Positions 11,400-23,855 are shown, numbered from the stretch's first letter. The stretch: 64,000 nucleotides of DNA from Isoetes taiwanensis (GCA_021234155.1 JAJEKV010000249.1:124001-188000), one strand, 5' to 3'. A program made the numbers and translations. Notes: a model not told the origin generated them from the letters alone.

Positions 11400-14160
11400 A
11401 TAGTTTTTGCTAGGTGCTTTATGTTCTGAGATCATTTTCGTTTTGTAATTCAGAGCCATGCAAGCCGCTATAAGTGTCATATTATGCCTGTACTTTCATT
11501 TTCTGTGATATCTATGTCTAAGTTTAGATGTGAGTTTACTGTGCATTTGCTCTTTTGCAAAAGGGGTTGTTTGGGTCCACCCAGATAGTTATAAGGTTGC
11601 ATGATCTTTAATCTCTATATTGTTTAATGCTGTTATGATGATAGGTTTTGTTGTAACAAAGGAGACTCCAAGTAAATTGGGTTCTTTTGTTTAGGATATT
11701 TACCAATGTGCTGGTTGTGACTCTTTCCACTTGCAACTTGTTGGCTGTGTTATTCAGAAGGTATTCTGAATTGTGTAAGGTGTTCAATAGTGTGAAATAT
11801 GATGTTTCTGAGAAAAAGTTGGTATTAGTTGTCGCATACATCAGTAAAAATAGTTTTTGATGATCTGCCAAAGACTTACTTCTGATACAAAATGTGTGCA
11901 GTGCAGACTTCTCATGCAAGGATTTAGCAGATGGAGTATCCATTTTGGAAGAATAATTCGGGGGTTCTATAACCTCATCGTTCCCATCTATAGAGATTGC
12001 AGCTAGGTTGACTCCTGCTCATGGTGGTGAAGCAATAGACAAGATGGCACATGCAAGCATATTTGTTTGTCTTTTCTCTACCTCTATCACATGCATAACA
12101 CTCTGTAAACTTTGCATGTTAACTTATTCTCTTCTTTCTATGTTATGTAGATAGGCATATTTATTCTAGACGTAACACTTTTTGTTCTTAAAATGCCAAA
12201 TAGACCTTTCCTTTCAGGCGCTTCATGCTTTCGCAATCACCGGCTTCTTTGGATGCATTTGCTTCCTCCAAATGCCATGTCTGGATCTTCAAGTGAGAAA
12301 TCGTCATTTTCAAATGCTCTATCGTCTTCAAAAGCTATTGTTCTAAGAATTGTGCCGAATATCTCCATAAATCTGGACATAAATGGTTCTGCAGTGCTCT
12401 TGGAATCTAGTTTGTGTCCCAATTAAGTAGCCGTCATACGAATTAGGTTCAAAATGGACCTGAAGCTGAGTTCCAAATTTGCATTTAGATCCCCATAGTC
12501 CTGATGTGCAAGTGCAGGAACAAAATGAGGACGTTTGTTTCCCTTCATTTGATCTTGCTATTGAAGATGAAGGATTATGTCTTTTCGCAAATCCGTTATA
12601 TTATTTTCAATGGAGAATCTGTCAAGATGGTGTGTGCTAATAGATGCAGGATAGCACTATCACGTCCTATAGTTGAGGTAAAATGGTTGGTTGGCATGTT
12701 TCTAATGCTTGTGGGAACCAATTTATTAGGTTTTGCAGGAAAATTGTTGAGGATGCACTTTTTACTCAAGTCATCTCAAACTAAAAGAGACTAACTAAAG
12801 CTAAAGGATTCAAAGTGAAAGGCTGCTTAACAAATGATGATGTCGGATGATTAATTGCAAACGTCTATCTTGATGTCTATAATGATAATTTCGGTGTATT
12901 TGAGAATTACTTCCCGCAATGTTTGCAATGGCATGCCATTTGCAAGTATATTCTTGACCGGATTCAATGACAAGACCCTAAGATTATGGGTTGTGCAAAA
13001 CAGCAAATGCATACGTGTGTTCTTTGATCCTTAATGGAATCATTTGCACCAAGCTTAAAGGACCTATGTAATCATTACTTAGTTTTTTTTTGTTTATGCT
13101 TTCCTTGCATATATGATGAAGCATCTCACAACTTCATCTGGTGTAACATGACTCAGATGTCAATCATTGGTAAGCAATTGGGTCCAAAGTATCAGCTGAC
13201 AAATCGTGCTAGGATTCCAGCAGGTTTGGTTGGCGCCATATATTGGACCGTTGAGCATGAAGCATTTGTTTTTGCCTTTGTATTGATTTGCTAGCCGTTA
13301 TTCCCCCAGAATGCTGTGCGTCTGAAGGTTGCAGTTGATATGCTGGTATTAGTTGGTACTGTGGAGAAGGTGCTGAGCAGTGAAGCCAAAATGTCCTTTT
13401 CATTATCCCTTTTTAATGTAAATAAAGGTAAGAAGGGAATTTGGAAATGTTAATAACATGTTTGCAGTTGCAAAGGTCAGGAAATTTGTGAGCACGGAAC
13501 TTGAATAGTGTTAATAAACCTGGATGCAACTTAAGGCAAGGTGGTCTCTATCATACCCTTTATTGGAGGCTAACATCTACTCACTTGATCATAGGAGCTT
13601 TTATTCTTTGCGGTCGTAGTTTAGCCTTGAATTTTTTTTTACCACTTTGTGTAAGGGGTATAGACTCACTGTGGTGGTAGTCAAATGGTTTGGTAATACA
13701 TAAAGGTTGTGGGGACAAAGGTCACGGGTAATTTTGTAGGTTTGTTACTCCTTTCAAAAGAAGTAATAGTCTAGTTGATATGTGATAGTTGTGGCTTTGT
13801 TGCTTGTTGATCAACAAAAAGTTTTTTATAGGTGAAAATATGGATTTATAACGTCGAAAAAGTTAAGAAAACATCACATTTCAACGAAAATTGTCATTCA
13901 AATTGTCAATTATGATAGTACACGTTGCTTTTGCTTTTGGGTCAATTAGGAAGTGAAAGATGCAATACACTAAAATTTACAAGGCAAATCCAACATAAGA
14001 AAGGACCAAGGAAATGCTATAAGGACTTGAAAATGACAAATTTAAGCAACTATGTAAACGCACAAAACAAATTGATTTTAAAAGTTTTTGCCTTCTAGGG
14101 AAGCAAAATAATGCTAGATCCATGTTTTATAAAGCCTTCAGGAATTGAATAACAAGAGAG
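11400..14160. other. No recognised gene
   Basis: Only short, unsupported open frames are present (for example 12504-12794 and 13034-13294 on the plus strand, neither matching a family I know). No clear repeats or element ends were seen. Confidence 0.3.
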
Positions 14161-14174
14161 GAAGGCCACGTCTA

Positions 14175-14282
14175 GTTTATAGTATGTGCATGTACGAACC
14201 TATGTTTATAGTATGTGCATGTACGAACCTATGTTTATAGTATGTGCATGTACGAACTTATGTTTATAGTATGCGCATGTAC
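14175..14282 (+). repeat. 29-bp tandem repeat, four copies
   Basis: Unit GTTTATAGTATGTGC followed by ATGTACGAACCTAT, three near-perfect copies plus a diverging fourth. It contains the palindromic core TGCATGTACG-like sequence. Confidence 0.85.
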
Positions 14283-14749
14283 CCACCCAATGCGTAGACA
14301 ATCTTTTGTATAGAAATTGCCAGTTCCCAAAAGGTAACATTTTCTCGGTGAGAATGTTATTTTGCAATATAACATATGTCGAAACACCTCAGGCCTCAAA
14401 AACAAATCCAAGGTTATGTAGAATAGAATAACAGTGACAAATGCAAATGTTTCTAGATAATGTTGGAATCTTTATGGAATTTGAAAGAATGAGAATTATA
14501 AAGGGATGTTAATATATCCTTAGACTGTCTAAGATCCTTTGAAGATTCTTCTAGATCCTTTAGGATTTCTTAATCCGCTTAGATCTTCAATCGTTGTATG
14601 AGGATTCCACTAAATTCGACTCTTTCAGTGTATTCCAATCCATTTAAGCCTAGATTTTATTTCCGCGTCTTCATAAACCATAGCTCACGAACCCATTCAT
14701 AGTACAAAAACTTGTATATCTACTCTATCTATGTTCTTATGTTTGTCGC

Positions 14750-15110
14750 GCTTATCCGACCGTCCATTCAAAATCCGACGGCTGACGTGGCTTTGGGACG
14801 TATCCTACGACCCAGATGGCCTGGGAGTTTATATATAGTCCGTATAGACACGATCCTACGGTCCAGGTTGATCTGATCCTGACCGCCGGTCCGAGATCCT
14901 ACGGCTCACGTTATTTGGGGACATATCCTACGGTGCACATGGCTTTGGAAATTATATGTAATCGATCTTACGGTCTAGGTTATTCTTGATCCTGATCGTT
15001 GATCCGAGATCGTACGGCTCACGTTGCTTTAGATATATCCTACATGATCCTACCAAATTGATCATAATCCTTGGTCAAGATCTTACGACTCACATTGCAT
15101 GCTCGGGCCT
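14750..15110 (+). repeat. Degenerate array around TCCTACGG
   Basis: ATCCTACGG or ATCYTACGR recurs roughly ten times, often followed by CTCACGTT or TCCAGGTT. A longer period of about 110-170 bp is visible: the segments starting near 14866 and near 14971 both run GATC(C/T)TACGGTC, AGGTT, GATCCTGA, CGAGATC, TACGGCTCACGTT. No open frame. Confidence 0.6.
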
Positions 15111-15144
15111 TGGTATTTTCAACAAATTTTAAGGAAAGGCTTTT

Positions 15145-15235
15145 AAATTTTTTTATGTTATTGAGGGGATTCGAACCCTGATCATTAACCCCGCAGCCCC
15201 CCATTCTAACCACTAGACCAAGCATTAATTCTATG
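15145..15235 (-). repeat. tRNA-derived SINE head
   Basis: On the minus strand there is an A box-like TGGTCTAGTGGTTAGAA followed about 25 bp later by a B box GGTTCGAATCC, as in a tRNA gene of the Glu/Asp type. The acceptor stem does not pair and the anticodon region (CTGCGGGG) does not form a normal arm, so this is a pol III promoter of SINE type rather than a working tRNA gene. The body downstream and the tail are not clearly delimited. Confidence 0.5.
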
Positions 15236-15284
15236 AATAATTTATTTTTCAAATATACTTAAGGGTAATGTTCTAATTAAGATA

Positions 15285-15990
15285 AAATAGAATATAACGT
15301 TCTAGATAGTTCAAGAAACTTCTAGAATGTTCTGGAGGCTCTAGAAAGTTCTAAAATCTTCTAGAATGTTCTAGAAAGTTCCAGAATTCTAAAATGTTTT
15401 GGAATATAAGAGAATCTAGGGGGAATCTAAGAGAATCCTTCTAGAAAGTCCCAAATTGTTCTAATAAGTTCTAGAATGTAGGGGAATCTTCGGGAATGTA
15501 AGGAAATAGGGAAAACTTCTAGAAAGTTCTAGGATGTTTTGAAAGTTTCAGAATGTTCCATAAAGTTCTAGAAATTTCTAGAATATAAGGGAATCCAGGA
15601 GAATTAAAGGGAATCTAAATCTCATAAATTGTAAGGAAGATGGGAATCTTCATAATATCTAAGGGAATCTAAGAAAATCTTGATGAAATCTTAGAGTTTT
15701 TTTAAGATTTTGCAAAGAGCCACAATAGAATGTTCTAAAATGTTTCATAATAAAGATGTACAATATAAATCTTAAAAAAAAAAATGTGCTAGATGCTCAG
15801 GGTAAGCGCCTCAGTCTAAAAATAGAAAGTGTTTTAGAAATGTTGCACAGATCCAAAATAGATTATTTTGGAAGGTTCTAAATGCTCATGGGTAAGCACC
15901 TCAATCAAAATTGAAAATTCTAAGAGAATCTAGGGGAATCTTCATGAATGCTAAATATAGTACATAGAATGTTGAAGAATATAGAGGAAT
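15285..15990. repeat. TTCTAGAA-rich degenerate repeat
   Basis: The tract is built from variants of TTCTAGAATGTTCTAGAAAG and AAGGGAATCTAGGGGAAT. It is rich in the palindromes TTCTAGAA and GTTCTAGAAC-like words. No coding frame; it behaves as degenerate simple-sequence DNA. Confidence 0.7.
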
Positions 15991-16413
15991 CACAAGAGAA
16001 TCTCAGTAGAATCATTGGTTACCTAGAGCACGACGGGGCCTTGCACCGTAAGAACATGCTAAAATTGGAATACGCACCGTAGGACGTGTTAAATTTCTTG
16101 TATATATATTATGATATGTATGTTAGCTAGTATTACAACTATTATATAATTCTAGTCCAAAATTCTCTCTAGCTTATTACATGATAATTCTTTGTATTTT
16201 GAATTCGAAACCTATATTTGGATCTTACAAACAATAACTTATTTGCATACACAAACATCCACTGATTAATAGTCCTGAAAGTTGGTTACTTTTATGCTAC
16301 TTAGTAATCTAGCTATCACTTCTGCATTGAAAAAAACACATGCAAAAACGTCTTCTATGGAATGAGAGCTAATATTTAATACTTGATTCAAAATGATAGC
16401 CAAATCCTGGATT

Positions 16414-16511
16414 CTATTGTGATTACCATGAGCTTGATATTTTATTTAATCCTGTAGGACTTTATGATTACCATAGGCTCGATATTTCATTTTAACCGGG
16501 TAGGACTTAGC
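16414..16511 (+). repeat. ~48-bp direct duplication
   Basis: Two adjacent copies of a unit running TGATTACCAT(A/G)... GATATTTYATTT ... GTAGGACTT. Several differences between copies. Nothing else is recognised in 15990-17040. Confidence 0.6.
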
Positions 16512-17053
16512 AGAGTAGTGGCTACTTCGTTTGAGTTCCCCAAACAAATCCTGAATAAGCAATGCAACTGTCGTGCATCCAGACAAAATAGCCATTTCTA
16601 CCAAGGTTTTCATGCAATGCTCAATTGTGCACCACTGTCAAGGTGTTGTATAACTGAACTAAAGGACCAGTATTGAGTGGAGAATTTAGCCATTAGCTTT
16701 ATATTTTTCTAAGGGAAGATTTCACTGTCCGCCAAGTCAAACAAATCTTCAGATTTTCATCAAAAGCCATCTCCAGGAAAGGAATCTTTATTTTCTTAAA
16801 CTTAAAATAAGAGCTTGTAAGAAAATTACCACCATCCACATGGCTATGCTTGATAACTATATTCTTGTGGCGGTTAGCATAGTCTTCTCTGCTCCATGAT
16901 TTTCTTGGTTCATAGTATTTTCATTAACGTCCAGTGAACTGGACGGGCTTGTACATGAATGTAGGGGACCTACAAACTGATTTTAAGAACATGGTAGGGG
17001 TCTACCTTAATTTAAATATAGATTGTGAAAACATGACTTCACGGTTTGATTTA

Positions 17054-17113
17054 GGCCACGTCACCCTCAAGAAACTGGAGGGCAACCCTCCGTGCGCAGC
17101 ACCTTGTTTTATA
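17054..17113 (+). repeat. Hairpin element end, type E1
   Basis: GGCCACGTCACCCTC, then GGAGGGCAACCCTCC and GTGCGCAGCACCTTGTTTT, matching the E1 signature at 6343 and 63968. Confidence 0.7.
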
Positions 17114-17607
17114 CCACTCAAAATTTCATGGTCTATGGTGCATTAGATAAACCCGTAGTGGTAATAATGATAAATAAAAGTGGTGAACACAAAGCTTGCA
17201 GATTTTTTCCAATGCAAGATGTGTTAAGTGGTGGAGTTTAAGGTTTACTAAATGGAAGGCTATCTTTGGAAGCATTTTAGATCCAATATTATTTTTCCTC
17301 TTGTTTAGATATTAGCCTGTTGCACTTATCTTTTAAGAGTCTAGCTTTGTGGATATATTAGAGTTTGCTTGCTTTATAAAGTACAGAGTCATAACTTCTA
17401 GGTACCATAGTTTTTGTTGATTCTCATTTCCTTAGCAAGTAGAGAGTTCAGATTTGTATTAATACTTCTGGACTAGTTAATGTTTGTTGAATTTGCTTGT
17501 TTAATTATGCAATTTCAAAGGGATCTGATACGAAATACCGTGCTGAAAACTAGTCACTCAAATCTGCTTATCTGACACAAAAAGACGAAACATGAAAACA
17601 CACTTTC

Positions 17608-17648
17608 GGGCCACCGGAGGGCAACCCGTCGTGCGCAGCACCTTGTTT
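17608..17648 (+). repeat. Hairpin element end, type E1 (variant)
   Basis: GGGCCACCGGAGGGCAACCC then GTCGTGCGCAGCACCTTGTT. The 3' arm of the hairpin has changed from CCCTC to CCCGT, but the distal GTGCGCAGCACCTTG block is exactly conserved. Confidence 0.65.
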
Positions 17649-17904
17649 TTACTATGGTAAAATATTACAATGGCTATACTTCTGTCCACTAAATTGCACC
17701 AGGCGCGATTTGAGTTGTTCATATTTATGTTTTTAAGGACCCACTGTCATTTTTTATTATGTCTCTCGACAGAGATCTTGGAGAAACTGCTCAAAAATAA
17801 GCCTAAGTTGTTGTATGTAATATACCGAAGTATTAAAAAATACTTGTCATTTTACTCCACGAATTTCACAATCATCCTTGTATGTTGTGAAAAAAGTTTA
17901 ATTT

Positions 17905-18450
17905 TCTGCAACCAAGATCCTGGGGATCCCTCTGGCAATAAATAGCACTATACATGGGCTATGGGATCCTATAGTGTCTAGGATCAAGAGGAAGCTTCAA
18001 ATGTACCCCTCTACACTCTCTTTAGCAGGAAGGGTTGAAATTGCTAATGCTGTGATAGCAAGCACCCATGTTTTCTTCTCTTCTGCCATTGTTGCTGATA
18101 AAGCCTCATACAAACTCATTGAGTCCGCCATTAGGAAATTCATATGGCAAGGGGTGCACAAGGTAGCTTGGCCAGATGTGACTAAATCTAGAAAACAGGG
18201 AGGACTCGGATGCAAGGATCTATTTATCCAGGCCCAGGCTTTAGCAGCCAAGATAATATGGAGAGCTGTGCACACACTTAGACCCTCCCCAGCACTCAAA
18301 CTGATCAAATACTGGGTTGAAGAATCACTACCAGTTGGTAGCAGAACTCTAAAACATCTTCTCCCTAACTCGGCATTTTTTCAGGTAACATGACCAAACA
18401 CTTCCAGTATCGTAAGGAGAATGATTGATGCCTGGAACCAAGCTGCCCTT
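17905..18450 (+). mobile_element. LINE, 5' portion (RT thumb region)
   Basis: From about 17915 the plus strand encodes the region C-terminal to the fingers/palm of a plant L1-like reverse transcriptase: an ILGIPLAINSTIHGLWDP segment, then SLAGRVEIANAVIASTHVFF and IRKFIWQGVHKVAWPDV (17974-18393). The 5' end (endonuclease, catalytic palm) is missing, as expected for a 5'-truncated insertion. The element is cut at 18450 by the copia insertion and resumes at 27681. Confidence 0.85.
18446..18450. repeat. Target-site duplication CCCTT (left)
   Basis: CCCTT directly precedes the left LTR and recurs directly after the right LTR at 27681-27685. A 5-bp duplication is the rule for Ty1/copia integrases. 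Confidence 0.9.
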
Positions 18451-18993
18451 TGAAGATTTTACAATGATGCAAAGCCACAAATACTTTTTTCAATTTCTTC
18501 TAATTTATCTCTTAGCAATACTTTCCTATCAATATCTAGACAATATTTCTTAACTTAATGCATGAGACAATGAAACAAAATGTTCGAAGCATTAAGGTCT
18601 AGAACCATTATATAGCTGAATATTTTCATTCGATAGCCCAAGCCTGCATCTTCGACAATACAGCTCAATCATATTTTACATTCTCATTCTTCTTATAGGG
18701 CCAGGTCCGGCCGCTTAGGCTTGGATCCGGCCGCTCAGGTCTCTTGATGCTTCTCGCCACTGTTGTATTCACTTGCCAGATCTGTTCCTTGTTACTTGTC
18801 CTTCATACATTCGACCGATGTAACCTTCTAAATATTTAACCATGTAATCTCCTAACATTTAACCATTAAATTACGTCTAATGGTTAAGCTTCACAATTCA
18901 ATGGTTCAACTCAACAAAATGTCTCCAACTATAGCCCTATATCTTTCTGTGTAGCATTCTCTGTTACTGGATTTAACATGACTATATTCTACA
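18451..18993 (-). repeat. copia 3' LTR
   Basis: TG...CA ends; same length as the partner at 27138. Contains a doubled TCCGGCCGCTYAGG motif at about 18707-18740. Confidence 0.95.
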
Positions 18994-19003
18994 TTCCCCT
19001 TTC
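18994..19003 (-). promoter_or_regulatory. copia polypurine tract
   Basis: Minus-strand GAAAGGGGAA lies immediately upstream of the 3' LTR, the expected position for the plus-strand DNA primer. Confidence 0.75.
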
Positions 19004-19573
19004 ATGTTAACATCCTCTGAGACATGTATCTGCAGAACTTTGTCATGTATGTTGAGGTGAACTTAGGAAAGCATTCATTTCCTGACTTGCCCTTTCACCT
19101 CATAATTTTCACATAGATCTAGAACCTGTAACTGTTCACACCATAATAGCTCCTGCATTTTAGATTAATACAACAATCAACCTATCTCCCATGATGGTCA
19201 ATACAGTCTGCTTACTGCCACTGCTTCTCATAAGCAGACTATGTGAACTTTAATGTTTGTGCAGTCAAGATGTTAATACAGTCTGCCTACTGCCACTGCT
19301 TCTCATAGTCAGACTATATAAACTTCAATGTTTTTGCAATCATGAACACTTTCTCAAATGAGAATTGGTCTGATATTTTGTTTCCTGCTCATATCTTCAG
19401 AACAAAATTCTGTAACTGTTTATAGTATAGGCTTTCAGGTTTAACCCTTTAACGTCACATGTTCATATTTGCTAAATCAACTGCTTCAATACTTTAGCTG
19501 ATTATTCCATGGATCCTTTGTGATTTTCTGCTGTGGGATCAACCTCTGAAATTCCCAACAATTGTTTAAATTT

Positions 19574-20545
19574 CTAAAACTTAAATTCTGACAAACCTTT
19601 AGTCAGCACATCTGCTATTTGATCATTTGTTGAAACATGTTTCACAGTTATAATCCCTTTGCTCACCATTTCTCGGATAAAGTGCACATGTAACTCTATG
19701 TGCTTGGTTCTCTGATGCATCACTGGATTCCTGGTAATTGCAATACAACTTAAACTATCTGAAAATAATACTGTAGGAGATGTTTGGAAAACTTTGAGCT
19801 CATTAAGTAAACGCCTTACCCAAACAATTTCCTTTGCTGCAAGTGTAGTTGAATTGTATTCTGCCTCAGCTGTGGACATAGCTTACACTAGATTGTTTTT
19901 TGCTTTTCCAAGCAATTGTTCCTCCTCCTAACATCAAACAAAAACCAGAAGTGGATTTTCTAGTGTCTACATCGTTTGCCCAGTCTGCATCAGCATATCC
20001 TGTCAGTGTCAAATCCTTATTATTGAACATGAGACCATGATCCTTTGTACCCTTCAAGTATCTTAGCACTCTTTTAGCTATTATCCAGTGCTGATATCCT
20101 GGATTGTTAGAGAATCTGCTAAGCAAGCTGACAGTATAAGCAATGTCTGGTCTGGTAGATTTTGAGACAAACAATAAACAACCTATCAATTCCCTATAAG
20201 GAACATGTGCCATTTTGATCATTTCTGCTTCATTCATTGGACTCATGTCATTTGATAGTTTCAGACCTTGAACTATTGGAGTTCTTGAAATATTACAATC
20301 TTCCATGCAAAATCTCTTTAACATACCTTCAATGTTGTTGATTTGAGTAACTTGTAGGATGTTTTTGGATCTATCCCTGTAAATCTCCATTCCCAAGAAT
20401 TTTTTTAGTTCACCCAAATCCGTCATCTTGTATTTACTAGTTAGAATATTTTTGCAATATTCCAGAATTTCAGAGTTGCTTGACACAAGTATATTGTCAT
20501 CCACATATAGAGCAAGAATGCAAAATTGATCTCCCTTGTTGAGAA
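19574..20545 (-). pseudogene. copia RT C-terminus and RNase H
   Basis: The minus strand encodes LALYVDDNILV (RT catalytic YVDD), KMTDLGELKKFLGMEI, then the RNase H motifs ADADWANDVDTRKSTSGF and STAEAEYNSTTLAAKEIVWV. A frameshift near 19870 separates the last two blocks (frames 20504-19866 and 19879-19574). Upstream the frame runs into the insertion at about 20545. Confidence 0.9.
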
Positions 20546-21006
20546 TGTAACAACCAACACATAACTACCATTAACATTAATTAACACAAACCATTGCATC
20601 CAACACATTTAAATTAAAATCCCCCTGAAACCCCCTTTGGTTTAGGTGCATATTCACACGGGGGGTTACATAGGGCAGCGAGAGCCCCTAAAAACTTACA
20701 ATACATGTACAAAATTTACACCATTAAGTATATTCCCTCAAACCTTATAGTATTTTGCAAACTTTAATATACAGTATACAAAAACTTGTACATGCATACC
20801 CCACAAACGAGGATCGCTATGTACGGTCCAGATCAAGGAATAAAGGGAAAATATGCCCATCTAACAGCTCTCGATGCCCGGAGTAACCCCCCGTGTGAAT
20901 ATGCACCTAAACCAAAGGGGGTTTCAGGGGGATTTTAATTTAAATGTATTGGATGCAATGGTTTGTGTTAATTAATGTTAATGGTAGTTATGTGTTGGTT
21001 GTTACA
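20546..21006. mobile_element. Foldback MITE with ~120-bp inverted repeats
   Basis: The first ~122 bp (starting TGTAACAACCAACACATAAC) and the last ~122 bp are inverted copies with about one mismatch; the centre is a ~215-bp unique loop. If the outer TA is counted as a target duplication, the ends read TA-ACAACC...GGTTGT-TA, as in Tc1/mariner-derived MITEs. No protein. It marks one edge of the sequence that interrupts the copia RT. Confidence 0.85.
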
Positions 21007-21020
21007 TCAGAAAAATTTTT

Positions 21021-21056
21021 GGGCCCTTCGGGCCCTAACAAACAAACAAACAAACA
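21021..21056. other. GGGCCCTTCGGGCCC hairpin and (CAAA)n
   Basis: A five-pair stem closing a C(TTCG)G loop, the especially stable tetraloop class as RNA, followed by CTAACAAACAAACAAACAAA. It begins 14 bp after the MITE edge and may be part of an element terminus. Confidence 0.6.
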
Positions 21057-21284
21057 AGAAACCCACTGGGGAGAAAACAAACATCTATAATGTTCATGTG
21101 CTTCAATAAGGATAGTAAAAAGAATGTAAATACAAGAGATATCTCATTCTCATTCTCATTCATTGACCTGCATGTCGAACAATTTGTAGAGTGAAACAAT
21201 AAATATACATTGTAAAATAAGGAAATTATATTTCCAAGAGTCGTTAGAATATGAAATATTGTGTAGATAAAAATGGATATACAA

Positions 21285-21345
21285 CTAGGATTTGAACGGA
21301 TATATGGTAGGATTTGAACCTACTCATGTCCACTAGGCCAAAAAT
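21285..21345 (-). repeat. Possible tRNA-like (SINE) fragment
   Basis: The minus strand has TGGCCTAGTGGACATGAG (A box-like) and GGTTCAAATCC (B box-like), but the spacing is shorter than in a tRNA. Weak. Confidence 0.25.
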
Positions 21346-22479
21346 TAAAACATACCTAGATTCGTAGTGTATGAAGTCTCCCTATGGGTTTGGACATAGG
21401 TGAAGCAGTTGAGACTCTGTGCATGGGATCCCCTGCAGTGACATATGAATGAAAAAATAGAGGGAAGGACATATAAAAGACAATCTAAATATGAATTGTG
21501 TCTTATATGTCCTTTTGACAACCATTCTCCTCCTTAAGTTGAAGCATCATTTTCACAGCACAATCTCCTCTTATATTTTCAAGATCTAGCAACCTCACAT
21601 CTGAAAGGACCTCCACCCCAAATCTAACCTGCAATTCAAATTTAAAACCTCAACACTAGTAAAATCAGCCAAGTAAAACAGAACACATGCTGCATAAACT
21701 CTAAACCAAATAAGAATGGACTAGTAAATGTCTTATCCAGGAGAACATAGCAGCCTGTCAATTCAGTAAATAATGACTAACAATTCTTCTTCCGAAAGAA
21801 CATGTTTGCTACCAACAGCCATTCCAGTCCACATTCCAGCTTTATCGTCTGTAACAACTAATAAAAAAACATTTAAAAAACTGATTTCATGACAGGAAGA
21901 AGAGAAATCTTGTTATCCCAAACAATCACTAACATCCTTCATTAGTGCCTCCCACTGCTTTGAATGCAGCATATGGCGAAGGGCTTATAGTCTGCAGTCT
22001 AATCCCATAGCAGATCCGTTACATTTGTCCCATTTATTTTTTTAGCGCAGGCTTAGAACAACTGGTAAGCTTCACCTAAAGCTTGAAATCAACCATTTAC
22101 AAGCAAGAGATTTATCTAGGTATATGGAAAAGCCGATGTAGAGCATCAAATCGTACCCTGTATTGCTGATATTTTGCAAAGGCCATGAACTCTAGAGCTA
22201 ACCACATGGAAAACATCGCTGGTTTGAGAGCTCCAGATGCAATCGGAAATGCCTGAACAATGTGTTGCCAGTATGTTTTGGCCTTACAGAATCAACTCCC
22301 ATTCTGTATATGCCCTCCAGGGTATAACCAAATCAACATCTAAGCATATCCGACAGGCTATTTTCTGACGGAATAAACACCAGCCTGTTCATAGGCAGAT
22401 TCGGCAGGCATTCTTGGCTGCTATCTGGCAAGTATGGAAGAGGTATTCGGAAACCAGCATGCCCAGAAGTATTTTGCAG

Positions 22480-23305
22480 TATTTGGCATCAGCAAACTTG
22501 GAGGGATCCTTCAAAAATTCTTTAACCTGATCTGCCTGTGGATATGAATATTCTGTTGCAAGAGCAACTGAAAGAACACTTTTATACGAATTGATTTGGA
22601 AATGAGCAGATGCTGCCAAAGTAGGGTATCCTAATGCAGCCACCATTGAAACACCAAAAGAGAACTTAGCCATCAGATCATTCTCAGTCAAGTCAAGGAC
22701 TGCAGGATCAAAAACTGAACCATCATCATATATCATTTGAACTACCAAACCATAAGAAAATGGACGAATGCCAAGCTTTGCAAGCAAAGCTGCCTCAGAT
22801 GAACCAACTTTATCTCCTTTTTTAATCAGATCCACATTGGACACAATTTCCACAGTTCCCTTATTAATCTTTGTGGGAATGTTAAGAACCTGGAAGAAGG
22901 ACGTTTGAGAAGGATCAAGCCCTGTGTTTCCAGGAGGTATGGTCACATCAATTGGGGCTACAAGCCCAACACGAGCAGGTGCACCCACCTTGTACTTGGC
23001 AACTTCTTCTCTGACTTCCTTTAGATCCCCTTTTGTAAAAATAAGTCCGCCGTTGTCCACGAGAAGAGGTATCAGATTCAAAACAGCCGTATTTCCAGTT
23101 TTCTCTGCATAAACTCGAATGGTTCTTTTCATCATGGTATTTTCCCCATAAGAACGACAGATTCTGGCCTTAAACCCTTCCTGATTTGCTGCATTTGAGT
23201 AGACCCAACATTATCCGCTACACAGATCAAAGCCTTGGAGTACTCCTCCAAAAGCTCACACATCTTTTCTAAAGCATTATATGTACCTGGGTTATTAGTG
23301 ATGAC
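22480..23305 (-). pseudogene. RPP0: 60S acidic ribosomal protein P0 (uL10) pseudogene
   Basis: P0 is the rRNA-binding base of the ribosomal stalk. The minus strand matches plant P0 from near its N-terminus ([20 protein letters not shown] at about 23259, [19 protein letters not shown]) through [40 protein letters not shown] and [20 protein letters not shown] to [14 protein letters not shown] (about 22485). One base is missing at about 23137 (ATGGGGAAAATACC where codons need five A), shifting the frame inside the MGKNTMM motif. A few residues are deleted around [11 protein letters not shown]. The first ~10 residues and the acidic GFSLFD tail are absent, replaced by unrelated codons to 22389. 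Lack of visible introns suggests a retrocopy, though the CAG before the first block leaves a genomic origin possible. Confidence 0.9.
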
Positions 23306-23855
23306 AAATTAAAAAGAGGCCGGAGCACTGGAAAAAGAGAAAGGGAGGTGAATGCCTACCAGAAGTTAGAACAGGAATCGGATAGCTACAAAGACCGATT
23401 ATCTGCAGAATACCAAAATAGGCCGCCACGGATTTCCTGACGCATCATAGCTCTGACACAAGAACACCCATTTCTGCAAGTTGAACATTCATTTTTTTCT
23501 GATGCTTGCTCCAGCCTTCTTGTTTTCGATGCTTGCTCTAGCCTACCGAAGCACCACAGACAGTGCTCCACCTCTGCAGAATTTGTGCCTTCAGCTAGCA
23601 AACCCTATCTAGCAAACCCTATTTCTAAATGGCTCGAGGGTTGCATGTGAAGGAGTGTGAATAAGCTAATTGAAAAAAAAAATACAAGATGGCCCATGGG
23701 TCTAAACCATTGAACAAAAAACACTAAAATTAATGCAGACATATATGCACTCTAGATATACTAATTAGTAGTTCCCATGCAATACGCTTTCGAAATCATA
23801 TAAAAACCATAGGAAAAATAGTACAAAAATACAAAACCAACCCCCTGTTATTATG

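Noticed and set aside
12504-13403. FAR1-like or transporter gene
   Set aside because: Frames are short and match no conserved motif of those families.
14175-14282. CRISPR-like repeat array
   Set aside because: Units are directly adjacent with no spacers, and this is a plant nuclear sequence.
15145-15235. A tRNA gene on the minus strand
   Set aside because: A and B boxes are good, but the acceptor stem does not pair and no normal anticodon arm forms; a SINE head fits better.
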